Source of the DNA: Desulfuromonadales bacterium
GTDB taxonomy: Bacteria; Desulfobacterota; Desulfuromonadia; Desulfuromonadales; BM103
Length of the DNA stretch: 64,000 nt
NCBI GenBank assembly: GCA_014860225.1
Contig: JACZKE010000060.1
Location: 1 to 64,000 of the forward strand
Reading direction: 5' to 3'
The notes beneath the pieces were generated by a model that saw nothing but the letters and a program-made list of their open reading frames with translations, ran no database searches and was not told the origin of the DNA. A program made the translations under genes and the position numbers. Numbering within the stretch: the stretch's first letter is position 1; every line of letters begins with the position of its first letter. Shown here in pieces: positions 16,515 to 25,305 of this stretch.

Positions 16515-16946
16515 ATGCCTGCCAATGTTGTTGCAGTGAATATCAGTGAGTGCAAAGGTGAGAGAAAAACCTCGGTATCCTCTGTCCAGTTCATGGAAGA
16601 CCATGGGATTGTCGATGATGCCCACGCTGGACGTTGGCATCGTCAGGTCAGTCTGCTCGCCAAGGAGAGTATCGACAAGATGCGCAATCTCGGGCTGGAT
16701 GTAGATTCTGGAGATTTTGCTGAAAATATTACGACGCAGGGCGTTGATCTGGTCGCACTGCCCATTGGCACCCACGTTGCAATTGGCGAGGCGCTCGTAG
16801 AGGTGACCCAGATAGGCAAAGAGTGTCATAACCGTTGTGCAATTTATCACCAGGCTGGCGACTGTGTTATGCCGAAAGAGGGGATCTTTGCCAGGGTTTT
16901 AAGGGGTGGAGTTGTTCAGACCGGTGATGATGTGAGGGTTTTGTGA
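16515..16946 (+). CDS. MOSC-domain protein
   Basis: 143 residues, a stand-alone MOSC domain as found next to Mo/W cofactor genes. The conserved segment with cysteine and acidic residues is GKECHNRCAIYHQAGDCVMPKEGIF, and VDDAHAGRWHRQVSLLA is the N-terminal hallmark. MOSC domains handle sulfur for, or bind, the molybdopterin cofactor. ATG 16515 has GGAG 10 bases upstream. It is 112 bases after moaA and overlaps by one base with a small RHH gene, so cofactor supply and a small regulator may be co-expressed. Confidence 0.88.
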   Translation: MPANVVAVNISECKGERKTSVSSVQFMEDHGIVDDAHAGRWHRQVSLLAKESIDKMRNLGLDVDSGDFAENITTQGVDLVALPIGTHVAIGEALVEVTQIGKECHNRCAIYHQAGDCVMPKEGIFARVLRGGVVQTGDDVRVL

Positions 16947-17110
16947 TGAGCCGTAATGCCAGCGAGCCCAAGAAGTTTGTTCTTTCCGTTCGTGTTAATG
17001 AAATAGAGAGAAAGCAATTACAAGAGGCCTCTGAGAAAACCGGCCGGGATGTTTCAACGCTTTTGCGCCTGAGTCTTAATACGGTAATAAAAGATTTGCA
17101 GTCAAATTAA
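16946..17110 (+). CDS. 54-aa ribbon-helix-helix-like protein
   Basis: A short gene starting on the last base of the MOSC stop codon (TGATG overlap). The protein has a basic, polar N-terminus, a beta-strand KKFVLSVRVN, then two helices (EIERKQLQEASEKTG and DVSTLLRLSLNTVIKDL). This is the strand-helix-helix layout of CopG/Arc-type DNA-binding proteins or antitoxin-like regulators. No toxin gene follows. Being coupled to moaA and MOSC, it could regulate cofactor genes. The coding call rests on the coupled start and the fold-like pattern. Confidence 0.6.
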   Translation: MSRNASEPKKFVLSVRVNEIERKQLQEASEKTGRDVSTLLRLSLNTVIKDLQSN

Positions 17111-17756
17111 GCGGATTGCGCAACACCTCGGGCACCTTCTCCGCATTCTCATGCAGTCATCCTGTCCCGGTGCGTCAAATCTGTGGGAAAATTACACGCT
17201 GTAGAGAAAATCAACAGTTGGCTTTGCTTGAAAATTCATAGCGTTACATCTGCTTTGTCCATATTTGTCACAAAAAAAACTTTTCTGCTTAATCGCTTCG
17301 CACCGGTGGCACTGTAGCGGGCACACTATGTTAACCGGGACGTAAGCGAATCCATGATTGTAGCCTCGGTGCTCACTAAAGACCAGGTTATGGAGGAAGA
17401 CGAGAAAGAGCCTGGCCTTATAGAAACCGGAGGCCTTGCTCCTCTCCTTGCCCCGGCGTCTCTGGTACCGTTAAGTTCTTCTTTTGCCGCTCATCAATTC
17501 CTTGTTATGCGCAACCCGGATATCCGGATTTTATTTTATTTTTATCTTTTCTGGGATCATTCGTTATCAATTCAGATCTGTACAGGGTAACAGTCGGGGG
17601 GAAATTCCCCAGTGTGGATAATATCCATAGCCATGGCAGACGCATTCAGTACATTTCTCCGGTTTTTTGTTTCATATTTCCCCGCCCTGTCTCCCCGCCC
17701 TGTTTGCTGAAATCATAAACCCTTCCATAGCTGCATTCTAAACCGGTGTTTGTAAT
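17111..17756. other. Long non-coding regulatory spacer before ADH2
   Basis: About 650 bases with no convincing gene. It holds a GTAGAGAA motif at 17201-17208, a GGGGAAATTCCCC near-palindrome at 17598-17610 and a perfect TGGATA-A-TATCCA dyad at 17615-17627. The last two are 130-160 bases upstream of the ADH2 sigma-54 promoter, the usual distance for activator sites. A 78-codon ORF at 17354-17590 lacks a good ribosome site and looks spurious. Confidence 0.5.
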
Positions 17757-17772
17757 TGGCACTCGACTTGCT
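17757..17772 (+). promoter_or_regulatory. Sigma-54 promoter of ADH2
   Basis: TGGCACTCGACTTGCT matches the -24/-12 consensus exactly, with GG-GC spacing of 12. The ADH2 start is 226 bases downstream, giving a long leader of about 210 bases. Confidence 0.8.
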
Positions 17773-17997
17773 ATTAACATCGATCAGGGAGATTGGATTC
17801 ACCTGTAACATATGGAAAACAAGAAGATAATGAGTTGCCAAAAATTAAACATGGTTATCGGGAGGTGATCGAAGAGCAGTAAACGAAGTCAGGTTTCCCA
17901 GGTCGTTGATTGTTTCTGGAGTCAATATCCAATCGGTTCTTTGATGATAACAATGGCATTGAAGAGTCAAAACCACAACAAACAAGGAGGAAGTAAA

Positions 17998-19203
17998 ATG
18001 TCACACAACAAAGATGTCAAGCGGACCCTCAAGAATGAAAGACTGGAATACCCGATCAAAATGATGCATGCTTATCCTTCCGTCAATGTCGGATGGGGCG
18101 CTCACACCATGGTTGGCAATGACGCCAAGGCGCTGGGCATGACCAACGCTCTGATCGTCACCACCGGCCTGCGCGGCACAGGTATCGTCGAAACAATCCA
18201 GGGTGTGCTGAAGGCCGCCGGGGTCGATTCCGATGTCTTCTCCGGAGTAACGCCGAACCCCAAAGACCACGAAGTTATGGCCGGCGCCAAGGTTCTGGCT
18301 TCAGGTAAATTCGACGGACTGATCAGCCTTGGCGGTGGTAGCTCGCACGATGCCTGCAAGGCGATCAAGCTGGTCCACAGCCATGACGGTCAGGATGTCA
18401 GAACCTTTGAAGGTGCCTTCAAGGCAACCAAAGCCAACACGGTTCCTCAGCTGGCCATCAACACGACTTCTGGTACCGGTTCGGAAGTTTCCTGCTTCTC
18501 GATCATCAATCACACCGACAAAAAGTACAAGATGGCCCTTTTTGATCCCAACTGCACGCCGAGCAAATCGGTCAATGACCCCCTGATTCATCAGTGCATG
18601 CCTGGCGACCTGGCTGGTTACACCGGCATGGATGCCCTGGCTCATGGCGTTGAAGCAATCAGTTCCCGGCTCGGTGTTGTCTCCGCGTATGGTCCTGGCC
18701 TGAGCGCAATATCTTTGATCTTTGGCAACCTGCGTCAATCGGCAATGAACAGAAACAACGACAAGGCGATTGAAGCGATGGTCTGGGCTGAAATGGCAGC
18801 TGCCTACAGCTTCAACAGTGCCGGCCTCGGCCTGATTCACAGTATGGCTCACGCTCTGGGCGGTATGTACGATGCTCCTCATGGTCTGTGTAACGCTATC
18901 GGTCTTGGTCCGGTCATGAAGTTCAACCTGCCGGCATGCCCTGAGCGCTTCAAGATGATGGCGCAAGCTGCCGGTATTGATGTAAACGGAATGTCCGATA
19001 TGAAAGCCGGCGAAGCATTTATCCAGGCTTGTCTGGATCTGAAAGCAGATCTGGGCATAACCAAGACCTTCAGTGATCTCGGTCTCCTGGAAAAAGACAT
19101 CGAAGGTCTGTCACGCTTCTCGGTCAACGATATCTGTACCGAAGGCAACCCGACAGACACCGGTCTGCAAGACATGATCGGAATTTTCAAGGAGTGCATG
19201 TAG
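17998..19203 (+). CDS. Iron-containing alcohol dehydrogenase, methanol-dehydrogenase-like, ADH2
   Basis: 401 residues from ATG 17998, which has AAGGAGGAAGTAAA directly upstream. Hallmarks are GGGSSHDACK (about residues 110-119), NTTSGTGSEVS, TGMDALAHGVEA and GLIHSMAHALGGMYDAPHG with the metal-binding histidines. The GGGSSHD loop and overall pattern resemble Bacillus methanolicus-type methanol dehydrogenases, whose NAD is tightly bound. Such nicotinoproteins need an external electron acceptor, and this enzyme is a good candidate partner for the mycofactocin made 8 kb downstream (inference). An extra polar N-terminal segment of about 20 residues precedes the usual start of the fold. It is probably monocistronic, with a strong terminator following, and sigma-54-controlled. 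Confidence 0.9.
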   Translation: MSHNKDVKRTLKNERLEYPIKMMHAYPSVNVGWGAHTMVGNDAKALGMTNALIVTTGLRGTGIVETIQGVLKAAGVDSDVFSGVTPNPKDHEVMAGAKVLASGKFDGLISLGGGSSHDACKAIKLVHSHDGQDVRTFEGAFKATKANTVPQLAINTTSGTGSEVSCFSIINHTDKKYKMALFDPNCTPSKSVNDPLIHQCMPGDLAGYTGMDALAHGVEAISSRLGVVSAYGPGLSAISLIFGNLRQSAMNRNNDKAIEAMVWAEMAAAYSFNSAGLGLIHSMAHALGGMYDAPHGLCNAIGLGPVMKFNLPACPERFKMMAQAAGIDVNGMSDMKAGEAFIQACLDLKADLGITKTFSDLGLLEKDIEGLSRFSVNDICTEGNPTDTGLQDMIGIFKECM

Positions 19204-19241
19204 TTGAGTAAAGAGTAGTCGTTGAATTACCAGGACGTATG

Positions 19242-19290
19242 ATGCTGCTGACCCCGCAATGGAGCGATCCGGCGCGGGGATCAGCAGCCT
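19242..19290 (+). terminator. Rho-independent terminator after ADH2
   Basis: GCTGCTGA-CCCCGC pairs with GCGGGGA-TCAGCAGC, a stem of about 14 bp with one bulge, followed by CTCTTTAG. It ends the ADH2 message and separates it from the MoxR gene. Confidence 0.7.
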
Positions 19291-19351
19291 CTTTAGCTGA
19301 TGTTCATCCTTGCGTCAGGCCAGTCAATTCATCATCAATGTGAGGCCAAGT

Positions 19352-20257
19352 ATGATTACCCAACAAGCGGTTTCCGATTTTCTCAACGCCGGCGGCTACA
19401 TCGCCGATGAAGCCATCGCTACCGCCGTTTTTCTGGCCATCCGCATGGAGAAGCCGATTCTGATAGAAGGCCCCCCGGGCGTAGGCAAGACCGGCTTGGC
19501 CAAGGCACTTTCCGCGGCCCTCGATTTCCCGCTGGTGAGACTGCAATGCTATGAAGGAATCGACGAAGGCAAGGCACTCTATGACTGGGAGTATGGAAAA
19601 CAGCTACTCTATACCCAATTACTGCGCACCCAGCTTGATAATTACATATCTGTCTCGGCTGATCTGCGCGAAGCCGTTGATCGGCTTTCTGCTGAAGAAA
19701 GCCTGTTCTTTTCAAAAAACTTTCTGGTGCAGCGGCCGATTCTGCGCAGTTTCCTCTCGGAAAAACGTTCGCTGCTGCTGATCGATGAGATCGACCGCTC
19801 CGACGACGAATTCGAAGCACTGCTCCTTGAGTGTCTGAGCGATTTCCAGATCTCGATCCCCGAACTTGGGGTGATCGAGGCCAAGCGCAAGCCGCTGGTG
19901 ATCCTGACCAGTAATGGTACGCGTATGATCTCCGACGCATTACGTCGGCGTTGTTTGTACCTCTATATCGGTTATCCGGAATTGGAGCGGGAAGTGGCAA
20001 TCGTTCGCGTCAGATTCCCTGAGCTCTGCGAGGACCTCGCAAGGCAGATGGTGGAATTCCTGCGTAAGGCCCGCGAACTGAATCTGCGTAAACCACCAAG
20101 TATTTCCGAGACCCTCGATTGGGCACATGTTCTTACCATCCTCAAGGCAACCGAGCTTACGCCTGAGGTGGTTGCCAGTACTGTCGGTGTGATTTCCAAA
20201 CACCAGACCGACCTGCAGAAGGTCACGGAGCTGGCTGAACAGGAACTGGCTTCGTAA
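19352..20257 (+). CDS. MoxR/CoxD-type AAA+ ATPase
   Basis: 301 residues from ATG 19352; an upstream start at 19310 is in frame but lacks a ribosome site. Walker A GPPGVGKT is near residue 40 and Walker B LLLIDEID near 140; LTSNGTRMISDALRRRCLYLYI is the sensor-1/arginine-finger region typical of MoxR proteins. The stop overlaps the start of the VWA gene by one base. MoxR/VWA pairs act as chaperones that insert or activate metal centres; in carbon monoxide dehydrogenase clusters the pair is CoxD/CoxE. Here a Mo-hydroxylase lies at 57-61 kb and Fe-ADHs lie on both sides, so the client could be either. Confidence 0.88.
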   Translation: MITQQAVSDFLNAGGYIADEAIATAVFLAIRMEKPILIEGPPGVGKTGLAKALSAALDFPLVRLQCYEGIDEGKALYDWEYGKQLLYTQLLRTQLDNYISVSADLREAVDRLSAEESLFFSKNFLVQRPILRSFLSEKRSLLLIDEIDRSDDEFEALLLECLSDFQISIPELGVIEAKRKPLVILTSNGTRMISDALRRRCLYLYIGYPELEREVAIVRVRFPELCEDLARQMVEFLRKARELNLRKPPSISETLDWAHVLTILKATELTPEVVASTVGVISKHQTDLQKVTELAEQELAS

Positions 20258-21672
20258 TGGAACGCATCATCACCCGTTTTGTCGCCGCACTGCGAGAGAG
20301 CGGGATTCGCATATCGCCTGGCGAAACTCTGGACGCGGTTCAGGCGCTGGCGCTGGCAAAAATGGAAGGGCGCAAGGCCTCGCGGTTGCTCCTGCGCTTG
20401 ACTCTGATAAAAAATGTCAATGACATCCCAACCTTCAATGAGGTTTTTAATTGCTTTTTCAATCGATTCCAGTGCGTCGAACCGGACGCGGATCTCCCCG
20501 CGCTTATGGATGCCGCGATCAATGACATGGACGGTGAATTTACTTATCTGAACGAGCACCGAGATGACGACCATGAAGAACCCGGTCCCCTTATCAAGCT
20601 CGACAGCGAGATTAGTCCGGAAGATCTGGCCGAGCTGAAAAGTCTCGCAGAGATTGACCCGGACGATTCGGACGGCACGGAAATCGTTATGCAGATGAAG
20701 GGCTATCGCGGCAAAGCGAAAAAGCCACCCCGGCCGACCAGGCGTTATACGCAGAATCCTCTCACCATAGAACTCAACAAGAGCAACAGTTATGGTCACC
20801 GTGTCACATTTACCCCTGAAGAACAGGCTGCCATGCAGGATGTCGTATCAAAGATGATGCTGCGCCTGCGTAAAGATATGCGGCGCATGAAGACCAACCA
20901 AAATCGCGGCAAATTGCACGTCATGAAGACGATTCAAAAAAATTACCGCCATGATATGGTGCCTTTTCAGGTGATATTGCGTCGCAAACGCCGGGAGAAA
21001 CCGCGCCTGGTGGTCCTTTGCGACGTCAGCTTTTCCGTAAGCCATGCTTCGCGTTTCATGCTGCTGTTGCTGCATACCCTGCATAATCAGCTGCTTGACG
21101 TGCGCAGTTTCATTTACAACCGGGATCTGGCTGAAATTACAGAAATGCTGGCCAATATGCCAGTCAACGACCTGATGGAAACCATCGATCACGGAGATAT
21201 TGTCGATCTCGATGAAAACAGCAGTTTTGGCCAGGTTTTTTTGAAATTTAAAAAAGATTATCTTGAAAATCTGCGAGGCCGACCGGCCTTTATCATTCTC
21301 GGCGACGCACGCAACAACTACGATGAGGCCAACGACTGGGTGCTTGACGAAATCCGTGAGAAAGCCCGTTACATGCTCTGGCTGACACCCGAAGATCGTG
21401 AAACCTGGAGTCGCGGCGACTGCTTGATGGACATCTACGGATCCTATTGTGACAAGGTGGAAGTTGTGAAGACGGTCGACGATCTGAGTCTGGTCGTCGA
21501 AGACCTGCTGCGCGATATCTATGCCGACCAAGCCCATCCGATCGACAGAAAACTGCTGCGTGAAGCCAAGGCAGCCGAAGCAAAAAGCTATGATTCCAGC
21601 GACTATTACCGTCGTGGTACAAACAACGACAGCGAGCCGGTATTCGACCCTGAAGGGCGAAAACACTGGTAA
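20257..21672 (+). CDS. CoxE-like VWA-domain protein
   Basis: 471 residues. The acidic N-terminal half (DPDDSDGTEI, EHRDDDHEEPG) is followed by a basic linker and a C-terminal VWA domain. Its MIDAS motif is DVSFS (near residue 255), and RPAFIILGDARNNY continues the fold. It overlaps the MoxR-type ATPase gene, and the two form a chaperone pair as in CoxDE. The tail is rich in Lys, Asp and Ser. The predicted site is the cytosol or inner membrane face. The client protein is unknown; maturation of the Pao-like molybdenum enzyme at 57.6-61.7 kb or of an Fe-ADH are the two obvious options. Confidence 0.85.
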   Translation: MERIITRFVAALRESGIRISPGETLDAVQALALAKMEGRKASRLLLRLTLIKNVNDIPTFNEVFNCFFNRFQCVEPDADLPALMDAAINDMDGEFTYLNEHRDDDHEEPGPLIKLDSEISPEDLAELKSLAEIDPDDSDGTEIVMQMKGYRGKAKKPPRPTRRYTQNPLTIELNKSNSYGHRVTFTPEEQAAMQDVVSKMMLRLRKDMRRMKTNQNRGKLHVMKTIQKNYRHDMVPFQVILRRKRREKPRLVVLCDVSFSVSHASRFMLLLLHTLHNQLLDVRSFIYNRDLAEITEMLANMPVNDLMETIDHGDIVDLDENSSFGQVFLKFKKDYLENLRGRPAFIILGDARNNYDEANDWVLDEIREKARYMLWLTPEDRETWSRGDCLMDIYGSYCDKVEVVKTVDDLSLVVEDLLRDIYADQAHPIDRKLLREAKAAEAKSYDSSDYYRRGTNNDSEPVFDPEGRKHW

Positions 21673-21841
21673 TTTCAATAAATAGTAACTTCAGCACATA
21701 AGCGAGTGCATGTGGTCTGCAGCCATTGCTTGCGTCCAACGTTGTCACTTAACTTCCCGCAAACAACAGCTGCAGCCCACATGCTGTGCCGTTGAATAAG
21801 GAAACTGAATAGTTACAATTTTAAAGGGAAAAGGAAACAAC

Positions 21842-22087
21842 ATGAGTTGCGACAGTAAAGATCACTCAAAACATATGTGTGCCCTTGTCGCACAGGGGCT
21901 GGACGACTGCATCAAGGCCCTTTCGGATAAACCGATCGTCGAATGCAAGCATTGTGGAGCCATGGCGAACAGCATCGAAAACATCTGTGCTGCTCATTTA
22001 GGGGATACTGCACCCAATATCGAAGGAGGTCACGGTTTCGTCAGTCTCGACGAGGTCGGCAAACCGCATGCCGGCTATAAAAAATAA
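21842..22087 (+). CDS. 81-aa hypothetical protein with CxxC motif
   Basis: ATG 21842 follows AAGGGAAAAGGAAACAAC. The protein is small and soluble: MSCDSKDHSKHMCALVAQG, then PIVECKHCGAMANS (C-x2-C) and NICAAHLGDT, with a His/Gly-rich end (GGHGFVSLDEVGKPHAGYKK). Five cysteines and five histidines suggest metal binding. I do not recognise a family. It sits between the CoxE-like gene and the glycerol-dehydrogenase-like gene, separated from the latter by a family A repeat. A redox or metal-carrier role is a guess. Confidence 0.65.
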   Translation: MSCDSKDHSKHMCALVAQGLDDCIKALSDKPIVECKHCGAMANSIENICAAHLGDTAPNIEGGHGFVSLDEVGKPHAGYKK

Positions 22088-22118
22088 TGGTGGCCAAATC
22101 AATCAGGACAATGATATG

Positions 22119-22187
22119 GCCAGGGTCCGTCGGGCTATCCATGAACCGGCTGCAAATTTAGCCCGTATAGTCCAACAGGCTCCTGGC
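22119..22187. repeat. Family A repeat, short form
   Basis: GCCAGG...CTAT and ATAG...CCTGGC arms are inverted around GGCTGCAAATTTAGCCC. It is the same terminal sequence as the elements at 25306 and 34940, but the middle of about 100 bases is missing. It lies between the 81-aa gene and the glycerol dehydrogenase-like gene. Confidence 0.65.
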
Positions 22188-22216
22188 CGTTGTTGATCTT
22201 GCCAAAGGAGCGAGAC

Positions 22217-23329
22217 ATGAGTCGCATTTTGCTTGCACCCAGCCGCTATATCCAGGGCGCAGGAGCCATCGCTGAAATCGGTTTACATGCATCCAGCCTT
22301 GGTGACAGTGCCTTTGCCATCGGCGGGAAAACCGCCCTGTCGATCTGTGGCGTGGCAATCGAGGCAAGCCTGCTCGAAAAAGGTCTCAGCTATCGTCAGG
22401 AACAGTTCCGTGGTGTCTCTTCGCGCCAAGAGATCGACCGTCTCGCTGATTTAGCCACTTCACAGGGGGCGAACATCATCTTTGCCCTGGGGGGCGGCGC
22501 CTCAATCGATGCGGCCAAAGCTGTGTCCCACCAGATGAACCTGCCGGTTATTGTCGTTCCCACCACGGTTGCAACCGACGCGCCCGGCTCCGCCCTGTCG
22601 GTTGTCTACAGCGAGGATGGCGTATTCGAGAGCTATCTTTACCTGCGCCGGAACCCCGACTGCGTGCTGGTGGATACCGCCATTATTGCCGATTCGCCGG
22701 TCAAATTCCTGGTGGCCGGTATGGGCGACGCCGTTGCTGGTTTCTGGGAAGGGGACACCTGCGCGCGCAGCGGTAAGTTCAATGCGTTTTCCGGGGGACA
22801 AACGCCCACTCTGACAGTGCGGGCACTCGCACGGCTCTGCTATGAAACCTTGCTTGAATCAGGCTACCAGGCGAAGCTTGCCGTGGAGCGCAAGATGGTG
22901 ACCCCGGCGGTGGAGGCGATTGTTGAAGCCAACACCCTGATCAGCGGTCTCTGCTCCGAAAATGCCGGACATGCCGGTGCTCATGCCATTCACAACGGCT
23001 TGACAACCCTGCCGGCAACCCGTGAAAAGCTTCATGGCGAAAAAGTTGCTTTCGGTCTGCTCGCCCAGTTGGTCATGGAGGGGCGCCCTGCCAGAGACAT
23101 CGAGGAGGTCCAGCACTTCTGCTGCACGGTAGGGTTGCCGGTCTGCCTGGCAGATCTAAATCTTTCCAGTCCCACCGCTGCTGAAATCAGGCAGGTTGCT
23201 GAAGCCGCGGTCGTCGAAGGGGAAACCATCCACGCCACCTGGTTCGCGGTGACCTCTACCATGGTCGAAGCGGCTATCTGGACGGCTGATGCCCTCGGAG
23301 CAGCATACAAAAAGCGGCATGCGTGTTAG
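22217..23329 (+). CDS. gldA: Glycerol dehydrogenase-like Fe/Zn alcohol dehydrogenase
   Basis: 370 residues from ATG 22217, behind AAAGGAGCGAGAC. The GldA layout is clear: GGGASIDAAK, then PTTVATDAPGSALSVVY, GMGDAVAGFWE (metal Asp), GHAGAHAIHNGL (metal His) and LHGEKVAFG (metal His). It would oxidise glycerol or a related vicinal diol at C2 with NAD+ in the cytosol. No dihydroxyacetone kinase is nearby, so the physiological substrate may be another polyol. No sigma-54 promoter is visible ahead of it, unlike ADH1 and ADH2. The kinase gene that follows begins within 30 bases, so the two probably share a transcript. Confidence 0.88.
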   Translation: MSRILLAPSRYIQGAGAIAEIGLHASSLGDSAFAIGGKTALSICGVAIEASLLEKGLSYRQEQFRGVSSRQEIDRLADLATSQGANIIFALGGGASIDAAKAVSHQMNLPVIVVPTTVATDAPGSALSVVYSEDGVFESYLYLRRNPDCVLVDTAIIADSPVKFLVAGMGDAVAGFWEGDTCARSGKFNAFSGGQTPTLTVRALARLCYETLLESGYQAKLAVERKMVTPAVEAIVEANTLISGLCSENAGHAGAHAIHNGLTTLPATREKLHGEKVAFGLLAQLVMEGRPARDIEEVQHFCCTVGLPVCLADLNLSSPTAAEIRQVAEAAVVEGETIHATWFAVTSTMVEAAIWTADALGAAYKKRHAC

Positions 23330-23355
23330 CGCCCTGTGCTGTCGCGGGTGAAGTT

Positions 23356-25299
23356 ATGCGTATGGCCAAAGGTAGGAAAGAGGATGATGCTGTGAAGACT
23401 CAGCCCAAAAAACCGGTTGTACAGATCGCGCTGGAGTCGCAGGTCGAAGAGTTGAACCGGTCCATCGAAAAACTCGAGGCCTCAAGGAACAACTATGCCT
23501 TCCTCTATGACTTCGCCCCGGTTGGCTATTTTACCTTCGACCGTGATGGGTGCATCTGCGCGGTCAACCAGACCGGGGCAGCTCTGTTGGGAGTCGAGTG
23601 TGACGACCTGATCGGTCAACCCTTCGAACACTACATCGCCTACGATGATTGCTTCGTCTTCGCTGGTTTTATCCGTAAGGTTTTTGCCAGTCCGAGGAAG
23701 GAGACCTGTCGTCTGCAGCTGGTCAAGGGAGACCCTCAACCACTGTATGTCAGGATCGAGGCTCTGGTCGCCGAATCGGGACAGGAGTGTCTCGCCGTAC
23801 TTGTCGACATCAGTGAGAAGAAACGTTCGGAGCAGGCGCTTTCGGAGAGTGAATACAACCTGGCAAAAGCCCAGGAGATGACCCATGTCGGCTCGTGGAG
23901 TTTCGATCCGAAGACCGAGGAGGTGCGGGCATCGGCTGAACTGCTGCAGATTCTGCGCCTGCGCCCCGAAGAAACCACCCATGAAGCCTTCGCCAGCGTG
24001 GTCCACCCGGAGGACCATGACAACGTCATGGCACATCTGCGGCTGGGCATTGACCATGGCAAGAGCTATGAGATCGAACACCGGCTGCTGTTTGACGATG
24101 GCACTCTGCGCTGGGTTTATTCGACTATTGAACCTTCAATCAACAGCGCCGGCCAGGTTGTCAAACTCTATGGCACAACCCAGGACATCACCCAGCGCAA
24201 ACAGGCCGAGGTAGAATTGTGCAACAAAACCAATGAGTTGCAAGCCATATTTGATTCTATCGGCGACGGAATCGTTGTCTATGATCATTCCGGTTCAATT
24301 CAGCACCATAATTTGATCAGCCCGCAGCTGTTCCCTACAGAGACTTTGCAGGGGAAGACCTGTCGAGATGTTTTTCATAGCAGCGTCCCCTCCCTGCCGC
24401 TGGTATGCCCGGTCGAAAGGGCATTAAAGGGAGAGCGGGTAGATACCTCGCTGATCGTTGAAAGTGAAGGGCAGGAAAACCGCCATCTGGATATTACCGC
24501 CACTCCAATCAAGGATGGCCATGGAGAAAAAAACCGGGTACTGGTTTTTTTCAGGGATGTCACGGAGAAACGACTCCAGGAGCTGCACCTGATTCAGACT
24601 GAAAAAATGTCGAGCGTTGGCGTGCTTGCCACTGGCATCGCCCATGAAATCAACAATCCGCTCACCTCGGTGGCCGGCTTTGCCGAAGCACTGCAGCGAC
24701 GTTTCCGCGACCAGCCGGCATTGAAAGAGGATGCCCGGCTCAAGGATTTTCCACATTATCTGGAGGTGATCGTCAGAGAGTCTTATCGTTGCAAGGGGAT
24801 CATTGATCCACTGCTCAGCTTCGGTCGCAAATCGAACGGCATAGCAGTCAAGGTTGACATCAATATGGCTCTCGGCGAAGTTCTCGAGTTGCTCAGGTAC
24901 CAACCCGGTTATCAGCAGGTCCGGGTTGTCAGTAACCTGAAGCCGGATCTGCCCCGGGTGCTTGGCGATCCTTCCGGGTTACGTCAGGTCTTCATGAATC
25001 TGCTGGTCAACGCCTACCAGGCGTTTGATGGCCCTGGGTTTGTGGAGATAACCACTGAAACAACAGATAACGCCATGGTCGCTGTCACAATCCGTGATAA
25101 CGGTCGGGGCATGGCGAAGAATATTCGCGAACGAATCTGGGAGCCGTTTTTTACCACCAAAGAAGTGGGTAAAGGCGTTGGACTTGGTTTGGCCCTGACC
25201 TACAATACAGTCAAGCGCTGTGGAGGAGAAATCCGGCTGGAAAGCCAGGTGGGTGAAGGGTCAAAGTTTACGGTGCTGTTGCCGGTCTGGCAGGGGTAA
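23356..25299 (+). CDS. Multi-PAS sensor histidine kinase, HK2 (orphan)
   Basis: 647 residues from ATG 23356; the frame is open from GTG 23323. Three PAS-type domains are readable: about 45-160 ([15 protein letters not shown]), 165-285 (with a PAC end [14 protein letters not shown]) and 290-405 ([18 protein letters not shown]). HisKA follows with His-430 (GIAHEINNP), then HATPase_c ([21 protein letters not shown]). The last PAS domain plus the kinase core closely match HK1 at 12838, so this is a paralogue with two extra sensing domains. No regulator gene follows; it may phosphorylate the same sigma-54 activator. It is cytosolic. Confidence 0.92.
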   Translation: MRMAKGRKEDDAVKTQPKKPVVQIALESQVEELNRSIEKLEASRNNYAFLYDFAPVGYFTFDRDGCICAVNQTGAALLGVECDDLIGQPFEHYIAYDDCFVFAGFIRKVFASPRKETCRLQLVKGDPQPLYVRIEALVAESGQECLAVLVDISEKKRSEQALSESEYNLAKAQEMTHVGSWSFDPKTEEVRASAELLQILRLRPEETTHEAFASVVHPEDHDNVMAHLRLGIDHGKSYEIEHRLLFDDGTLRWVYSTIEPSINSAGQVVKLYGTTQDITQRKQAEVELCNKTNELQAIFDSIGDGIVVYDHSGSIQHHNLISPQLFPTETLQGKTCRDVFHSSVPSLPLVCPVERALKGERVDTSLIVESEGQENRHLDITATPIKDGHGEKNRVLVFFRDVTEKRLQELHLIQTEKMSSVGVLATGIAHEINNPLTSVAGFAEALQRRFRDQPALKEDARLKDFPHYLEVIVRESYRCKGIIDPLLSFGRKSNGIAVKVDINMALGEVLELLRYQPGYQQVRVVSNLKPDLPRVLGDPSGLRQVFMNLLVNAYQAFDGPGFVEITTETTDNAMVAVTIRDNGRGMAKNIRERIWEPFFTTKEVGKGVGLGLALTYNTVKRCGGEIRLESQVGEGSKFTVLLPVWQG

Positions 25300-25305
25300 C
25301 GGAAC

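Noticed and set aside
17354-17590. 78-codon plus-strand ORF in the ADH2 spacer
   Set aside because: No good ribosome site, no recognisable family, and it lies in DNA that carries regulatory dyads.
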